From NCBI GenBank assembly GCA_002705085.1, contig PAHO01000020.1:1-41977 (forward strand): 41,977 nt of DNA, given 5' to 3'. The translations under genes were made by a program, and so were the position numbers. Under the pieces are notes generated by a model. The model was not told where the DNA came from, did no database searches, and saw nothing but the letters and a program-made list of their open reading frames with translations. This document shows, piece by piece, positions 28,430 to 37,184 of the stretch. This DNA is from Phycisphaerae bacterium. GTDB taxonomy: Bacteria > Planctomycetota > Phycisphaerae > Phycisphaerales > SM1A02. Within the stretch, counting starts at the first letter, position 1. The number at the start of each line of letters is the position of its first letter.

Positions 28430-29071
28430 ATGGACCTTTACCTCGATAGTGCCGACCTCGATGAAATCCGCGCCGCCCGAGACCTGGGCGCCTTGGATGG
28501 GGTCACAACCAACCCCTCCATCATCGCAAAAGCAGGTGCGGACTTTCACGAACGCATGGCCGCCATCTGCGAGTTGTGTGAAGGACCAGTCTCCGCGGAG
28601 GTGACGGCGACGGAACACGATGCCATGCTCGAAGAAGCGGAACCTCTGTTGGGGATCGGCGAGCAAATCGTGATCAAACTCCCCTGCACCACCGATGGCA
28701 TTCGGGCTTGCAACAGTTTGTCGAGCCGCGGGGTGCGAACCAATCTGACCCTCTGCTTCCAACCACTGCAAGCGCTCATGGCCGCCAAAGCTGGAGCGTT
28801 CTTGATCAGCCCGTTCATTGGACGACTCGATGACATCGGCCAAGACGGCATGGAATTGATCCAGCAAATCCGAACGGTGTATGACAACTACGGCTACGAG
28901 ACCCAAGTTCTGGCGGCATCGATTCGGCACCCCATGCACTTGGTCCAGTGCGCCCTTATTGGTGCAGATGTTGCCACAGTCCCCTTCAAAGTGATTGAAG
29001 GCATGCTGAAGCACCCCTTGACCGATCAAGGCCTCGAGAAGTTCCTGGCCGATTGGAAAAAGCGGGGCTGA
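28430..29071 (+). CDS. Fructose-6-phosphate aldolase / transaldolase-like protein (TalC/Fsa family)
   Basis: A 213-residue TIM-barrel aldolase. The start LYLDSADLDEIRAARDLGAL, TTNPSIIAKAG, Schiff-base Lys83 (VIKLPCT), NLTLCFQPLQALMAAKAGA, and LAASIRHPMHLVQCALIGAD are typical of small transaldolases/Fsa. It either transfers dihydroxyacetone units in the pentose phosphate pathway or cleaves fructose-6-phosphate; the sequence alone does not decide. It follows the kinase by 25 bases with GGAG before the ATG, so is probably on the same transcript. Cytoplasmic. Confidence 0.92.
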   Translation: MDLYLDSADLDEIRAARDLGALDGVTTNPSIIAKAGADFHERMAAICELCEGPVSAEVTATEHDAMLEEAEPLLGIGEQIVIKLPCTTDGIRACNSLSSRGVRTNLTLCFQPLQALMAAKAGAFLISPFIGRLDDIGQDGMELIQQIRTVYDNYGYETQVLAASIRHPMHLVQCALIGADVATVPFKVIEGMLKHPLTDQGLEKFLADWKKRG

Positions 29072-29097
29072 TCAAGCAAGCCACGCCCCCGATTGGG

Positions 29098-29565
29098 CTA
29101 GGCGTCGCTGATTTCAACCATCACTTCGACTTCGACCGCGGTGCCTAGGGGCAAACTGGGACATCCCACCGCGGCCCGGGCATGCCGTCCGGCTTCGCCG
29201 AAGACTTCGAAGAAGAGATCGCTCACCCCGTTGGCCACGGTAGGCTGGGCCGTGAATTCGGGATCAGAAGCGACGAACACCCCCACCCGAACCACGCTGC
29301 TGACGCGGTCAAGATCACCCAAATGGTGCTGAAGGGCCGACAAGGCGTTCAAACCGCACTGTTTGGCCGCATCAACCGCTTTTTCTAAGGAACAGGTGCT
29401 GGGAACGGAACCTTCAGCAAGCAATAATCCGTCGCAAAACGGGAGTTGGCCGCTGACAATCAGCAAGTTCCCTGTCTGGGCGACGGGGACGTACGAGCCC
29501 GCCGGGGACGCGGGTGCGGGAAGTTGCAAGCCAAGTTCTTGGATTCGGGCAGCGATTGCAGACAT
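29098..29565 (-). CDS. RidA-family (YjgF/UK114) protein
   Basis: A 155-residue protein of the longer RidA subgroup that begins AARIQELGLQLPAPASPAGS. It has NLLIVSGQLPFCDG, SSVVRVGVFVASDPEF, and the C-terminal GRHARAAVGCPSLPLGTAVE with the arginine and glutamate that RidA enzymes use for enamine/imine hydrolysis. It probably removes reactive enamines from amino acid catabolism or acts on a related metabolite. The ATG at 29565 has AAGGAA about 6 bases upstream. It converges with the transaldolase-like gene with 26 bases between; I see no strong terminator there. Confidence 0.9.
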   Translation of the reverse strand: MSAIAARIQELGLQLPAPASPAGSYVPVAQTGNLLIVSGQLPFCDGLLLAEGSVPSTCSLEKAVDAAKQCGLNALSALQHHLGDLDRVSSVVRVGVFVASDPEFTAQPTVANGVSDLFFEVFGEAGRHARAAVGCPSLPLGTAVEVEVMVEISDA

Positions 29566-29664
29566 GTCATGTTCCTTTTTCGAGGTCGGGAGGGGCCAGA
29601 ACGCCCCGTACCTTTGTAACTCCTTCACAATCGGTTAGCATTCTCTTTCATCTTTCGTGGTCGG

Positions 29665-29701
29665 GAGCGGGTGATACCCATTTCCTGATACCGCTCTTTT
29701 T
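29665..29701 (+). terminator. Terminator- or attenuator-like hairpin upstream of the pseudopilin genes
   Basis: GAGCGG (29665-29670) can pair with CCGCTC (29691-29696), followed directly by five T. The 20-base loop is long for a simple terminator and contains the two parts of a direct repeat, TGATACC at 29672 and 29686. It sits in the 299-base gap (29566-29864) between ridA and the first pseudopilin gene, where no upstream plus-strand gene needs it, so it may act as an attenuator or the repeat may bind a regulator. Confidence 0.35.
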
Positions 29702-29720
29702 GAGCACCATGTCCTCATCT

Positions 29721-29811
29721 CCCCCCATTTGCGGGGAACCGCCAATCGGCGACCCGAGGCCCGACCGACATCTTGCCCGGAATCTTCGGATTCCACTCTT
29801 CGTCGGTTCGG
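29721..29811 (+). promoter_or_regulatory. Structured 5' leader of the pseudopilin operon
   Basis: Three successive foldable elements precede the first pseudopilin ATG. CCCC and GGGG around ATTTGC (29723-29736), CGCC/GGCG around AATC (29740-29751), and a nested stem: CCGACCGAC (29761-29769) pairs with GTCGGTTCGG (29802-29811) with one bulged T, enclosing GGAATC/GATTCC with a TTCG loop (29779-29794). The last hairpin is a stable UUCG tetraloop. It lies about 55 bases before the ATG. No known riboswitch family was recognised. Confidence 0.4.
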
Positions 29812-29864
29812 TTCCTCTTGTTCACCGAACATCCCCTCTGTTCCCCTCTTCGGAGACCTACGCC

Positions 29865-30869
29865 ATGAAACGTACGCGTGGATTCACCCTCGTCGAGTTG
29901 CTCGTTGTGATCGCGATCATCGGGCTGCTCATCTCTTTGCTCCTCCCGGCCCTCGCCTCAGCGCGACGGAACGCCCAGTCCACCCAAGACGGCAACCAAG
30001 TGAAGCAGATTCACGGTTCCATGTTGTCCTTCGCGGACGACGAAACCTTGCCCACCCCCGGCCTCATCAACCGACGGGCCGACCGCTTCACCAACCGCCA
30101 AAACCCTGGTGCTGGCCCCGAGCAAACCCGCCGCAACATCACCAGCGCGTTGTACTCCGCTCTGGTGGCCAAGCGTGCGTTCAACACCGACATCTTGGTT
30201 TCTGCAGTAGAAACCAACCCATACATCGGTGAATACTTGAACTACAACTACGACGCCTACAAGCCCATGGCCGACACCTATTGGGACGGCGACGTTGCCG
30301 AATCTGGTGGTGACGCCGTGTCTTTGCCAGCCGACACCGACGAGAGCATCTTCCAAGCGAACTTGTCCACGGTGGCCTACCGCAACAACACCGCCAAAGG
30401 CGAATTCCTCTGCAACACCTCGTACTACCACATGCACCTCATCGGCCTTCGCAAGAAGACCAAGTGGCGCACCAGTGCGACGTCAACCGATGCCTTGCTC
30501 GCCAACCGAGGCCCCACCCATGACCCCAACAGTGCTGCCGAAGATTGCCAAATGAACGGCATGACCATTGAGGGCTACGAACAATCCTGGACCCTCGGAT
30601 TCCACGGTGCAGCCGAACAATGGGAAGGCCACGTGGTCTACGGCGACAACCACATCGAGCGGGTCCAAGACTTCTTTGCCTCGCAGTACGAACCACAAGA
30701 CCAAGTCGCGTGCTTCTCTGACCTTGGGGTTAAGAAGGACAACATCTTCGCCGGGGAATTCAAAGATGTTGGCAACTCGGTCTTCCGAGGTGGCGACTGC
30801 TTCCTCGGGATGATGCGAACCAACTTCAACAACTTCGCCCAGCTTTACGCCGAGTCCCTCGCGGACTGA
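29865..30869 (+). CDS. Large pseudopilin-like protein 1 (prepilin N-terminal cleavage/methylation motif)
   Basis: A 334-residue protein starting [18 protein letters not shown]: a short basic leader, cleavage between Gly6 and Phe7, and the conserved glutamate at mature position 5, as processed by prepilin peptidase. The hydrophobic helix runs to about residue 30; the rest is a large exported domain, much longer than GspG pseudopilins. It ends with [19 protein letters not shown], resembling the C-terminal DG motif of the planctomycete DUF1559-type proteins. A ribosome site GGAG lies upstream; an in-frame ATG at 29709 would bury the leader and is unlikely. It is followed 25 bases later by a paralogue. 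Function is unknown; possibly surface or secretion structures. Confidence 0.85.
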   Translation: MKRTRGFTLVELLVVIAIIGLLISLLLPALASARRNAQSTQDGNQVKQIHGSMLSFADDETLPTPGLINRRADRFTNRQNPGAGPEQTRRNITSALYSALVAKRAFNTDILVSAVETNPYIGEYLNYNYDAYKPMADTYWDGDVAESGGDAVSLPADTDESIFQANLSTVAYRNNTAKGEFLCNTSYYHMHLIGLRKKTKWRTSATSTDALLANRGPTHDPNSAAEDCQMNGMTIEGYEQSWTLGFHGAAEQWEGHVVYGDNHIERVQDFFASQYEPQDQVACFSDLGVKKDNIFAGEFKDVGNSVFRGGDCFLGMMRTNFNNFAQLYAESLAD

Positions 30870-30894
30870 TCTCAAACCTAAGGAGATATCAACG

Positions 30895-31827
30895 ATGCAA
30901 CGCAAACGCGGCTTTACCCTCATCGAGCTCCTCGTGGTCATGGCGATCATCGCGGTGCTCATCAGCCTTCTGCTCCCCGCTTTGAACTCCGCCCGCCGCA
31001 AGGCTCGCGAAACCAAAGACCGGACCCAACTCAGCCAAATCCACAAGGCTTGGTTCGCTTGGGCTTCGGACCAGAAGGGTCGTCTTCCCACGCCCGGTCT
31101 GGTCTACCGCCAGCAGATCAATGGTCAGTTCATTCAAGGTCGTGGCGCTGAGCGCAACGATCTGAACACCACCGCCAACATGCACTCCGTGTTGGTGGCT
31201 GAGAACTACTACGACACCGAGATCCTGGTCTCACCCACCGAGCAAAACGCCAACGTGATTGTCAAGGACGATTACAACTACGCGGTACTCAATCCAAACC
31301 CAACCGGCGTTGGCCCCATCTTCTGGGACCACTCCATGGCTGCCGACTTGAACCTCGAGTGCAACATTTCGTATGCCTCAACCCCAATCTTGGGCAAGCG
31401 GCAACGTCAAAAGTGGAAAGACACCGGTGATTCAAACTTCTGCATCATCGGCACCCGTGGACCTTGCTTGGGCTGGGGCCCCGGCCAGCCTGGTGCGGTT
31501 CCTGAAGAGGATCTGACCTACGAACTGCTCGGCCCCGACAGCAAGTGGTCCGGCAACTTGTGCTTCAACGATGGTCACATCAACCGTGTTGACACTTTTG
31601 TCCCCGACGAATTGCAATCGAGTGGCGGTCTCGTCTTTGACTGCATCTTCGTCAACGACCAAGGCAACGGGATGGACGGTCTTGACTCGGTCATCGGTAT
31701 CGTCCGATCGATCCAAGGCAGCATCAATGGCGCTCCAATCGGCGTCAACCTGCTTGACCGCGAATCCACCCCGGCCGCTTCGGTGACCGAAGAGACCCTC
31801 TTCACCTTTGACCGCCCCTGCGGCTAA
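30895..31827 (+). CDS. Large pseudopilin-like protein 2, tandem paralogue
   Basis: A 310-residue protein starting [18 protein letters not shown] with the same Gly6/Phe7 cleavage site and Glu at mature position 5. A strong ribosome site AAGGAGATATC lies just upstream. It is paralogous to the preceding gene: shared LPTPGL region after the helix, an RGP segment in mid-protein, and the C-terminal motif [13 protein letters not shown] aligned with [13 protein letters not shown]. The two proteins may form one fibre or complex. The operon closes with an intrinsic terminator 27 bases after the stop. Confidence 0.86.
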   Translation: MQRKRGFTLIELLVVMAIIAVLISLLLPALNSARRKARETKDRTQLSQIHKAWFAWASDQKGRLPTPGLVYRQQINGQFIQGRGAERNDLNTTANMHSVLVAENYYDTEILVSPTEQNANVIVKDDYNYAVLNPNPTGVGPIFWDHSMAADLNLECNISYASTPILGKRQRQKWKDTGDSNFCIIGTRGPCLGWGPGQPGAVPEEDLTYELLGPDSKWSGNLCFNDGHINRVDTFVPDELQSSGGLVFDCIFVNDQGNGMDGLDSVIGIVRSIQGSINGAPIGVNLLDRESTPAASVTEETLFTFDRPCG

Positions 31828-31854
31828 GTCAAAGCAACAGCATTTTGCTTTTCC

Positions 31855-31883
31855 GCGGCTCCCTTCGGGGAGCCGCTTTTTTT
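31855..31883 (+). terminator. Strong intrinsic terminator after the pseudopilin pair
   Basis: A perfect 9-bp stem GCGGCTCCC / GGGAGCCGC closes a TTCG tetraloop and is followed by seven T. The stop of the second pseudopilin gene lies 27 bases upstream. It also ends at the 3' end of the convergent crcB gene, but the T tract serves only the plus strand. Confidence 0.9.
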
Positions 31884-32250
31884 AGCGCCCCAATCGCGAC
31901 CCCAAGGCGGCCGCCAAGACACACAACGTGACCGCCAGCACTGCGGATCCGAGGTTCTCGCCCAAAGAGCGCTCATTGCCCATTCCGATCGCCCCAGTGG
32001 CGAACGCGCTCATCGTGGTCAACCCCCCCAAGAAGCCAGTGATGACCAATGGGCGCACCCAAGCTTCGGCCCCATTCGCTTGAAGACGGGCCAAGGCAAA
32101 GCCCGCGAGCAAGCACCCAGCCAGATTGATGGCATGCAGGACGATCGGACGGGGACCAAACGTCATCAGACCCACGCCTCGGATCATGGCCCCCAACCCG
32201 CCGCCGAGACCAATACAAGCCAAACTGAGCCAGGGGTTCGGAGGCAACAT
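31882..32250 (-). CDS. crcB: Fluoride ion channel CrcB/FluC
   Basis: A 122-residue protein with four hydrophobic helices, the CrcB/Fluc size. Family blocks: IGLGGGLGAMIRGVG in helix 1, NLAGCLLAGFALA in helix 2, and TGFLGGLTTMSAFATGAIGM in helix 3. Fluc channels export fluoride as antiparallel dimers. In the usual TTFSTF stretch the first of the two phenylalanines that line the pore is Met here, the second is kept. No fluoride riboswitch is visible in the 38-base gap to the divergent nfeD gene. A single gene copy fits a homodimer. Confidence 0.92.
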   Translation of the reverse strand: MLPPNPWLSLACIGLGGGLGAMIRGVGLMTFGPRPIVLHAINLAGCLLAGFALARLQANGAEAWVRPLVITGFLGGLTTMSAFATGAIGMGNERSLGENLGSAVLAVTLCVLAAALGSRLGR

Positions 32251-32288
32251 GCTTCAGCATCGACCACCGGGGGTCTGCCCCTAGAATC

Positions 32289-33947
32289 ATGGGCATGACC
32301 CTGCGGTTGTTGTCAGTTTGGATCGGCCTGTGGCTTGGGCCCCTTGGATCGAGCCTGGCCGCTCAGGATGCCCCCCGCCCGGTGGTCAAAACCGTAGAGA
32401 AGATTGCCCTGTTGCCCATCAAGGGAGAAATCGATCAAATCTCAGCCCAGTCATTGGGGCGAAGGTTGGATCAAGCTTTGGCCGATGGCTGCGACGCCGT
32501 AGTGCTGCACATCGATACCCCAGGCGGCGCGTTGGATGCCACCTTCTCCATGACGGAAATGTTGAAGGACCCGACCCGGACATCACCAGACTTGATGGCG
32601 TGGATTGATGATGAAGCCTGGAGTGCTGGCACCATCCTGGCGGTGGCTTGCCCCACCATCGCTTGTGCACCACGAGCCTCCTTCGGCGATGCCGCCCCGA
32701 TCCAAGCCCTCCCCTTGGCCGGACTCTTGGAAATGGCGCCCGCTGAACGAGCCAAAATCGAAGCCCCTCTGCTGGCCGAGGTCGTGGATTCCGCCCGCCG
32801 CAACCACTACGACGAAGCCTTGGTCCAAGCCTTTGTCTCGGTCGGACTGGAACTGTGGCTGCTCGAGCACGTTGACGGTGGGCAGCAGATCTGCGTCGGG
32901 CGTTTGGAATACGAACGTCTTTTTGGCGAAGCCCCGCCGCGTGACTTGCCCATTCTCAATGCAGAGGCCATTCCCAGCGATGATGCCTTTGTCCCCAAGT
33001 TCGAAGACAGCATCCCCGTCCAATCTCCAGAGGAACTGGCAGAACTTGATCCACTGCGGCGGCAAGCCCTTGAAGCCAAGTGGTCACTGTTGCCCAGAGC
33101 CCGTGAAGCTCTTGGGCCCGAGGACCAAGAGCAATGGAAGCTGGTTCGTCAAATCACTTCGGCAGACCGCCTGCTCGCTTTGAAAGCCGAAGAAGGGCGC
33201 GCCCTCGGCTTGGTGCGTCACATCATTGCCACCCAAAACGATCTGGCCCGCCACTATGGTGGCGCTGAGATCGTCACCTATGAGCCCAGCACGACCGAAA
33301 AACTGGGGCGATTCTTAACCAGTTGGCCAGTGCAATTGGGCTTAATCGCAATCTTGCTGCTGTGCGTTGCTCTGGAATCTTTCATACCCGGCACCACTGT
33401 TTTTGGCTTGATTGCGTTCCTCTGTGGCATGTTCTTGATCAGCATCCCAGTGCTCGTCGGTCTGGCGGCTTGGTGGGAGATCCTTCTGGTCTTGCTTGGA
33501 CTCGGATTGTTGGCCATCGAAATCATGGTCGCACCAGGCTTGTCCGTTCCGGGCATCTTGGGCGCTATCTTCCTGACCGTCGGACTGGCCACGGCCTTTA
33601 CGGGTCCGGGCGCACCAATCGTTCCGCCGGAAGCAATTCCCGGGACAATTTTGTTCTTCCTGCTCCTGGCTGGAGGGGGGATCGTGGGCGGCCGCGCGCT
33701 TCGTCACGCCCAACAACGGCTGTTGGTGCTGGAAGATGTGGTGGCCGAAGGACCATCACATCGACGTACCACCATTGCGATTGACAGCGAAGGGGTCCTT
33801 GAATCAGATGCCCATCCCATCGGCAGAGCTCGGTTTGCGGAGGGTGCACGCGATGTCCGAGCAAGAGATGGTTTCATCGAAGCGGGCGCTCGTGTCCGTG
33901 TGGTCAAAGCAGGATTTGAACCCGTCGTGGAGATTGCTGAATCATGA
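32289..33947 (+). CDS. Long NfeD-family membrane protein with ClpP-like serine protease domain
   Basis: A 552-residue NfeD1b-type protein: N-terminal signal peptide (to about 25), a ClpP-class protease domain (about 38-290) with LHIDTPGG, catalytic Ser112 (AWSAGT) and a lysine at 156 in AKIEAP, where archaeal 1510-N has its Ser/Lys pair. Then four or so membrane helices (about 335-475) and a C-terminal OB-like NfeD domain. Such proteins cleave hydrophobic membrane segments and are partners of stomatins/flotillins. The region between the lysine and the first helix is longer than usual (about 170 residues). It is the first gene of an eight-gene operon and overlaps the short NfeD by ATGA. Confidence 0.9.
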   Translation: MGMTLRLLSVWIGLWLGPLGSSLAAQDAPRPVVKTVEKIALLPIKGEIDQISAQSLGRRLDQALADGCDAVVLHIDTPGGALDATFSMTEMLKDPTRTSPDLMAWIDDEAWSAGTILAVACPTIACAPRASFGDAAPIQALPLAGLLEMAPAERAKIEAPLLAEVVDSARRNHYDEALVQAFVSVGLELWLLEHVDGGQQICVGRLEYERLFGEAPPRDLPILNAEAIPSDDAFVPKFEDSIPVQSPEELAELDPLRRQALEAKWSLLPRAREALGPEDQEQWKLVRQITSADRLLALKAEEGRALGLVRHIIATQNDLARHYGGAEIVTYEPSTTEKLGRFLTSWPVQLGLIAILLLCVALESFIPGTTVFGLIAFLCGMFLISIPVLVGLAAWWEILLVLLGLGLLAIEIMVAPGLSVPGILGAIFLTVGLATAFTGPGAPIVPPEAIPGTILFFLLLAGGGIVGGRALRHAQQRLLVLEDVVAEGPSHRRTTIAIDSEGVLESDAHPIGRARFAEGARDVRARDGFIEAGARVRVVKAGFEPVVEIAES

Positions 33948-34516
33948 TTGAACAACTCACACTGGCTGCCACGGTTTCCGATGGCGTCATCCTGGGCATC
34001 ATTTTGCTGGTGCTTGCCGCAGGGCTGATTGCCAGCGAACTGGTGATCCCTTCCGGCGGATTGTTGACCATTGGCGGAGCGGCGGCGGCCATCGCCGCTG
34101 TCGTCGTGCTGTGGAACGAAGACACCACCCTAGGCCTCAGTGCCGCTGGGCTGGTGCTGTTCGGGTTTCCGATCGGTGGCTACCTGCTGTTCAATTGGTT
34201 CATCACCACCAATTCAGGCGGCCGGTTTGTGCTGGGCGGATCCGACGATGGCCGCGGCACCGACGACATCCAAGCCAAAGAGGCCGAATCGGCTCGGCAG
34301 GCCAAGCACCATGCCCTCAAAGAGATGATCGGACTCCAAGGCCTCACCGTCACCGAACTTCGACCGGTGGGACGCATCGAAGTCAACGGGGAACGCCACG
34401 AAGCCATTTCAGAGTCTGGGATCATCGATGCGGGAACTCCAATTGAAATCGTGAATGCTTACGACGCACAACTCAAGGTTCGTCCGGTACCCTCCGGGCA
34501 GGAGAACGCTTCATGA
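33944..34516 (+). CDS. Short NfeD-family membrane protein
   Basis: A 190-residue protein with two or three membrane helices ([20 protein letters not shown], then [14 protein letters not shown] and [15 protein letters not shown]), a charged linker rich in Lys/Ala/Glu, and a C-terminal OB-like domain with [20 protein letters not shown], the NfeD domain signature. It lacks the protease domain of its upstream neighbour. The ATG overlaps the previous stop, and its own stop overlaps the floA start, so all three are translated in series. It probably bridges the protease and flotillin in a membrane complex. Confidence 0.9.
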   Translation: MIEQLTLAATVSDGVILGIILLVLAAGLIASELVIPSGGLLTIGGAAAAIAAVVVLWNEDTTLGLSAAGLVLFGFPIGGYLLFNWFITTNSGGRFVLGGSDDGRGTDDIQAKEAESARQAKHHALKEMIGLQGLTVTELRPVGRIEVNGERHEAISESGIIDAGTPIEIVNAYDAQLKVRPVPSGQENAS

Positions 34517-35526
34517 ACCCCCTCTTGATCATCCTCGGCGTCATCGGCGGCATTTTTGCCCTGGTGGTCTTTGGCTTGGCCTTCAACATCATCGGCCTCT
34601 GGTTCCAGTCGGTCGTCTCTGGCGCGAAGTCTGGACTGTTCGACCTCATCATGATGCGGTTCCGGAAAGTCAATCCACGCGTCATCGTGGTGAACCGAAT
34701 CACCGCCAAAAAAGCGGGCATCGACATCCCTACCGATTGGCTTGAAGCACACTTCTTGGCCGGGGGACGGGTTGGCAACGTCGTGATGGCCATGATTGCC
34801 GCCGAAAAAGCCGGCATCGATCTGGTGTGGGATCGGGCCACCGCCATTGACTTGGCTGGACGTGACATTCTTGATGCCGTGCGAGCATCGGTTGACCCTC
34901 GCGTGATCGACTGCCCCAACCCTGAGGTTGGCAAAGCGACCATTGATGCGGTGGCCATGGACGGTATCCAATTGAAAGCCCGCGCTCGAGTGACCGTGCG
35001 AACGAATATCGATCGGCTGGTGGGTGGCGCGACCGAAGAAACCATCATCGCCCGGGTAGGCGAAGGCATCGTGTCCGCCATCGGCTCGGCCGAAACCCAC
35101 AAAGAAGTGCTGGAAAACCCCGATCGAATTTCCAAAGCTGTGCTGGGTAAGGGCCTTGATACTGGCACCGCGTTTGAGATTCTCTCGATTGATATTGCAG
35201 ACATCGATGTGGGCCAAAACATTGGTGCTCACTTGCGGAACGAACAAGCGGAAGCCGACAAGAAAATGTTCCAGGCGGAAGCCGAAAAGCGCCGCGCCTT
35301 GGCCGTCGCCCATGCCGCCGAACACACCGCAGACGTCGAAAAGAACCGAGCGTTGGTGGTCCTTGCCGAAGCTGATGTCCCCAAGGCGATGGCAGAAGCC
35401 CTTCGAAATGGCAACCTTGGCGCGATGGATTGGTATCGCATGCAAAACATCGAGTCTGATACGCGAATGCGATCCAGCATTGCTGGCGATACGCCCGGCA
35501 CCTCCGAGTCGGGTCGCGAGGTCTAA
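34513..35526 (+). CDS. floA: Flotillin-like protein FloA
   Basis: A 337-residue SPFH-type protein with an N-terminal hydrophobic hairpin (about 3-30) and the highly conserved bacterial FloA stretches [39 protein letters not shown], and [21 protein letters not shown] coiled-coil of alternating Ala/Glu repeats (about 235-305, including [17 protein letters not shown]) supports oligomerisation. FloA scaffolds membrane microdomains and is inserted without crossing the membrane. A strong ribosome site AGGAG precedes the ATG. The gene order with NfeD proteins matches the Bacillus yqeZ-floA arrangement. Confidence 0.95.
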   Translation: MNPLLIILGVIGGIFALVVFGLAFNIIGLWFQSVVSGAKSGLFDLIMMRFRKVNPRVIVVNRITAKKAGIDIPTDWLEAHFLAGGRVGNVVMAMIAAEKAGIDLVWDRATAIDLAGRDILDAVRASVDPRVIDCPNPEVGKATIDAVAMDGIQLKARARVTVRTNIDRLVGGATEETIIARVGEGIVSAIGSAETHKEVLENPDRISKAVLGKGLDTGTAFEILSIDIADIDVGQNIGAHLRNEQAEADKKMFQAEAEKRRALAVAHAAEHTADVEKNRALVVLAEADVPKAMAEALRNGNLGAMDWYRMQNIESDTRMRSSIAGDTPGTSESGREV

Positions 35527-35538
35527 CCCTTCGGTTCT

Positions 35539-36267
35539 GTGCCCACGCTGCACGTTGTCATTCCCGTCTTCAACGAGGCGGAGACCTTGGCCACCATCCT
35601 TGACCGGGTTCAGGCTGTTCCGTTGCCCGAGCCATGGCACATCAACATCACCGTGGTGGACGATGGCTCCAGCCCCCAATTCGCCGCGGCTTTGGAAGAG
35701 ACGGTCACTGATCGATCACTGGATGTGATCCGGCATGACCAGAACCAAGGCAAAGGGGCCGCCCTGCGTACGGGGTTCGACAGCGTGCTCCAACACGGGC
35801 AGGATGATGACGTGGTGGTCGTCCAAGATGCTGATTTGGAATACGACCCCAACGACTTGATCGCCTTGCTGGAGCCAGTTCGCCAAGGCAACGCGGACGC
35901 GGTGGTAGGTACACGTTGGGGACCACATCACCCCCTACAAGGTCTCCGGCCTCGCCTCCACCGACTGATCAATGGACTGTTGACGGTTCTGTCCAATTGG
36001 CTGACTGGCCTTGATTTGACGGATATGGAGTGTTGCCAAAAATTGCTCACGATCCCCACACTCCGAAAAGTTCGGCCCCACCTCACCGAGGACCGCTTCG
36101 GGGTTGAGCCGCAATTGATTGCGGCTTTGGCCGCACACCAAGTTCGTATGGCAGAAGTTCCGGTGTCATACGAACCTCGCAGCATGGATGAAGGGAAGAA
36201 GATCGGCTGGCAAGATGGTGTGCGAGCGCTCTTGGTCATTGCCCGAGGGATTCGGAGGCCAACATGA
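35539..36267 (+). CDS. Glycosyltransferase family 2, dolichol-phosphate-mannose-synthase-like
   Basis: A 242-residue cytoplasmic or membrane-surface enzyme. The N-terminus LHVVIPVFNEAETLATIL, VVDDGSS, NQGKGAALRTGFDSVL and the metal-binding DADLEYDPNDL are typical of GT2 enzymes that charge polyprenyl phosphate with a sugar; the later TDMECCQKLL and EDRFGVEPQLIAAL also fit DPM1-like proteins. No C-terminal membrane helices are present, so it lacks the transmembrane part of some relatives. The start is GTG, 12 bases after floA. Its stop overlaps the next start (ATGA). Confidence 0.9.
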   Translation: MPTLHVVIPVFNEAETLATILDRVQAVPLPEPWHINITVVDDGSSPQFAAALEETVTDRSLDVIRHDQNQGKGAALRTGFDSVLQHGQDDDVVVVQDADLEYDPNDLIALLEPVRQGNADAVVGTRWGPHHPLQGLRPRLHRLINGLLTVLSNWLTGLDLTDMECCQKLLTIPTLRKVRPHLTEDRFGVEPQLIAALAAHQVRMAEVPVSYEPRSMDEGKKIGWQDGVRALLVIARGIRRPT

Positions 36268-37184
36268 ACAACGCCTTGTCTTCGAAATCATGGCTCTGGC
36301 AGATACTGGGGTTCGGCCTGGGGGCATGGCTGTTCTGGACCGTGGTCCAAGGGGCCATGCAAGCTGGAGATTTCTCGGCCTTGCGTGAAGCCGATCCCAT
36401 GTTGCTTGGCCTGATGCTCCTCTTGTCCTTGGCATCAAGCATATGCAACGCCGCCTTGTTCACTTCGGTCAGCCGGCCCCTACGCAACCAGCCATCGCTT
36501 TCGCTGCGGCGCATGGTGCCACTCAATTTCAGTTGTGGTGCTCTGAATTACGCCCCCTTCCGCCTGGGGGCGCTCGCACGGGTGGCCTGGCACGTTCGGG
36601 TGGACGGGATGAATGCTTCACGCGTCTCAGCGCTGATGGCCATGGCCGGAGGTTGGTATCTGCTGGTTGGCTTGGCGGCTTTTGGGGCTTTGTGGCTCCA
36701 GCCTTCTGGGGGGTGGAGCGCACTCGGCGTCGCTCTGATCCTCATGCCCATGGGTTGGGGGCTGGGGCGATTGCTGGTTGCCAAGCTGCCCGGAGGACTG
36801 TTCCGCGAAGCCCGGCCGATGTTGAACGATGCTCGGGCTTCGTTGGAATGTGCCGCACTTCGAATGTTGGATGTGGTGTGCTTCACCGCCCGACTGCTGG
36901 TCGGCGCTTGTATTTTAGACATTGAGCTTGGCTTGGCTGAGGGTGTCCTGCTTGCCGTGGTGGCCACCTTTGCCAGCTTGGTGCCTTTCGGTCGCTTGGG
37001 ATTCCGCGAAGCGGGCGTGGCCGGCGCGGCGGGCGCGATTGGGGGCATTGACCCTGGGCTTCGAGATCAGCTTTCACTCTTGGATTCCGCCGCCGAAGCA
37101 GCCGCTTATGTTCCATTGGGACTGACCCTTTCGGTGCTTTGGCTCCGCCCCCATTTCAAACGGGTACAGTCGAACGCATGTTGA
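36264..37184 (+). CDS. Polytopic membrane protein of the LPG-synthase TM / YbhN (UPF0104) type
   Basis: A 306-residue protein with about eight hydrophobic segments, no long soluble domain. Features such as PLNFSCGALNYAPFRLGALARV, and FGRLGFREAGVAGAAGAIGG near the end, resemble the membrane domain family of lysylphosphatidylglycerol synthases and YbhN proteins, some of which accompany GT2 glycosyltransferases and act in lipid or glycolipid translocation. The start has GGAGG and overlaps the GT2 stop. It is inferred that it moves or uses the lipid-linked sugar made by the GT2. The family assignment is moderate. Confidence 0.7.
   Translation: MNNALSSKSWLWQILGFGLGAWLFWTVVQGAMQAGDFSALREADPMLLGLMLLLSLASSICNAALFTSVSRPLRNQPSLSLRRMVPLNFSCGALNYAPFRLGALARVAWHVRVDGMNASRVSALMAMAGGWYLLVGLAAFGALWLQPSGGWSALGVALILMPMGWGLGRLLVAKLPGGLFREARPMLNDARASLECAALRMLDVVCFTARLLVGACILDIELGLAEGVLLAVVATFASLVPFGRLGFREAGVAGAAGAIGGIDPGLRDQLSLLDSAAEAAAYVPLGLTLSVLWLRPHFKRVQSNAC

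Noticed and set aside
29072-29097. Terminator between the convergent transaldolase-like and ridA genes
   Set aside because: Only a weak C-rich/G-rich pairing is present and no T tract follows on either strand.
29709-29864. N-terminal extension of the first pseudopilin from an in-frame ATG at 29709
   Set aside because: It would place 52 residues before the prepilin leader, whose short basic form at 29865 is standard and has its own ribosome site.
32251-32288. Fluoride riboswitch upstream of crcB
   Set aside because: The gap to the divergent gene is only 38 bases, too short for the crcB motif RNA, and no matching pattern was seen.
34459-35679. A 406-codon minus-strand open frame opposite floA
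   Set aside because: FloA is highly conserved on the plus strand; the antisense product is low-complexity His/Gly-rich and has no ribosome site.
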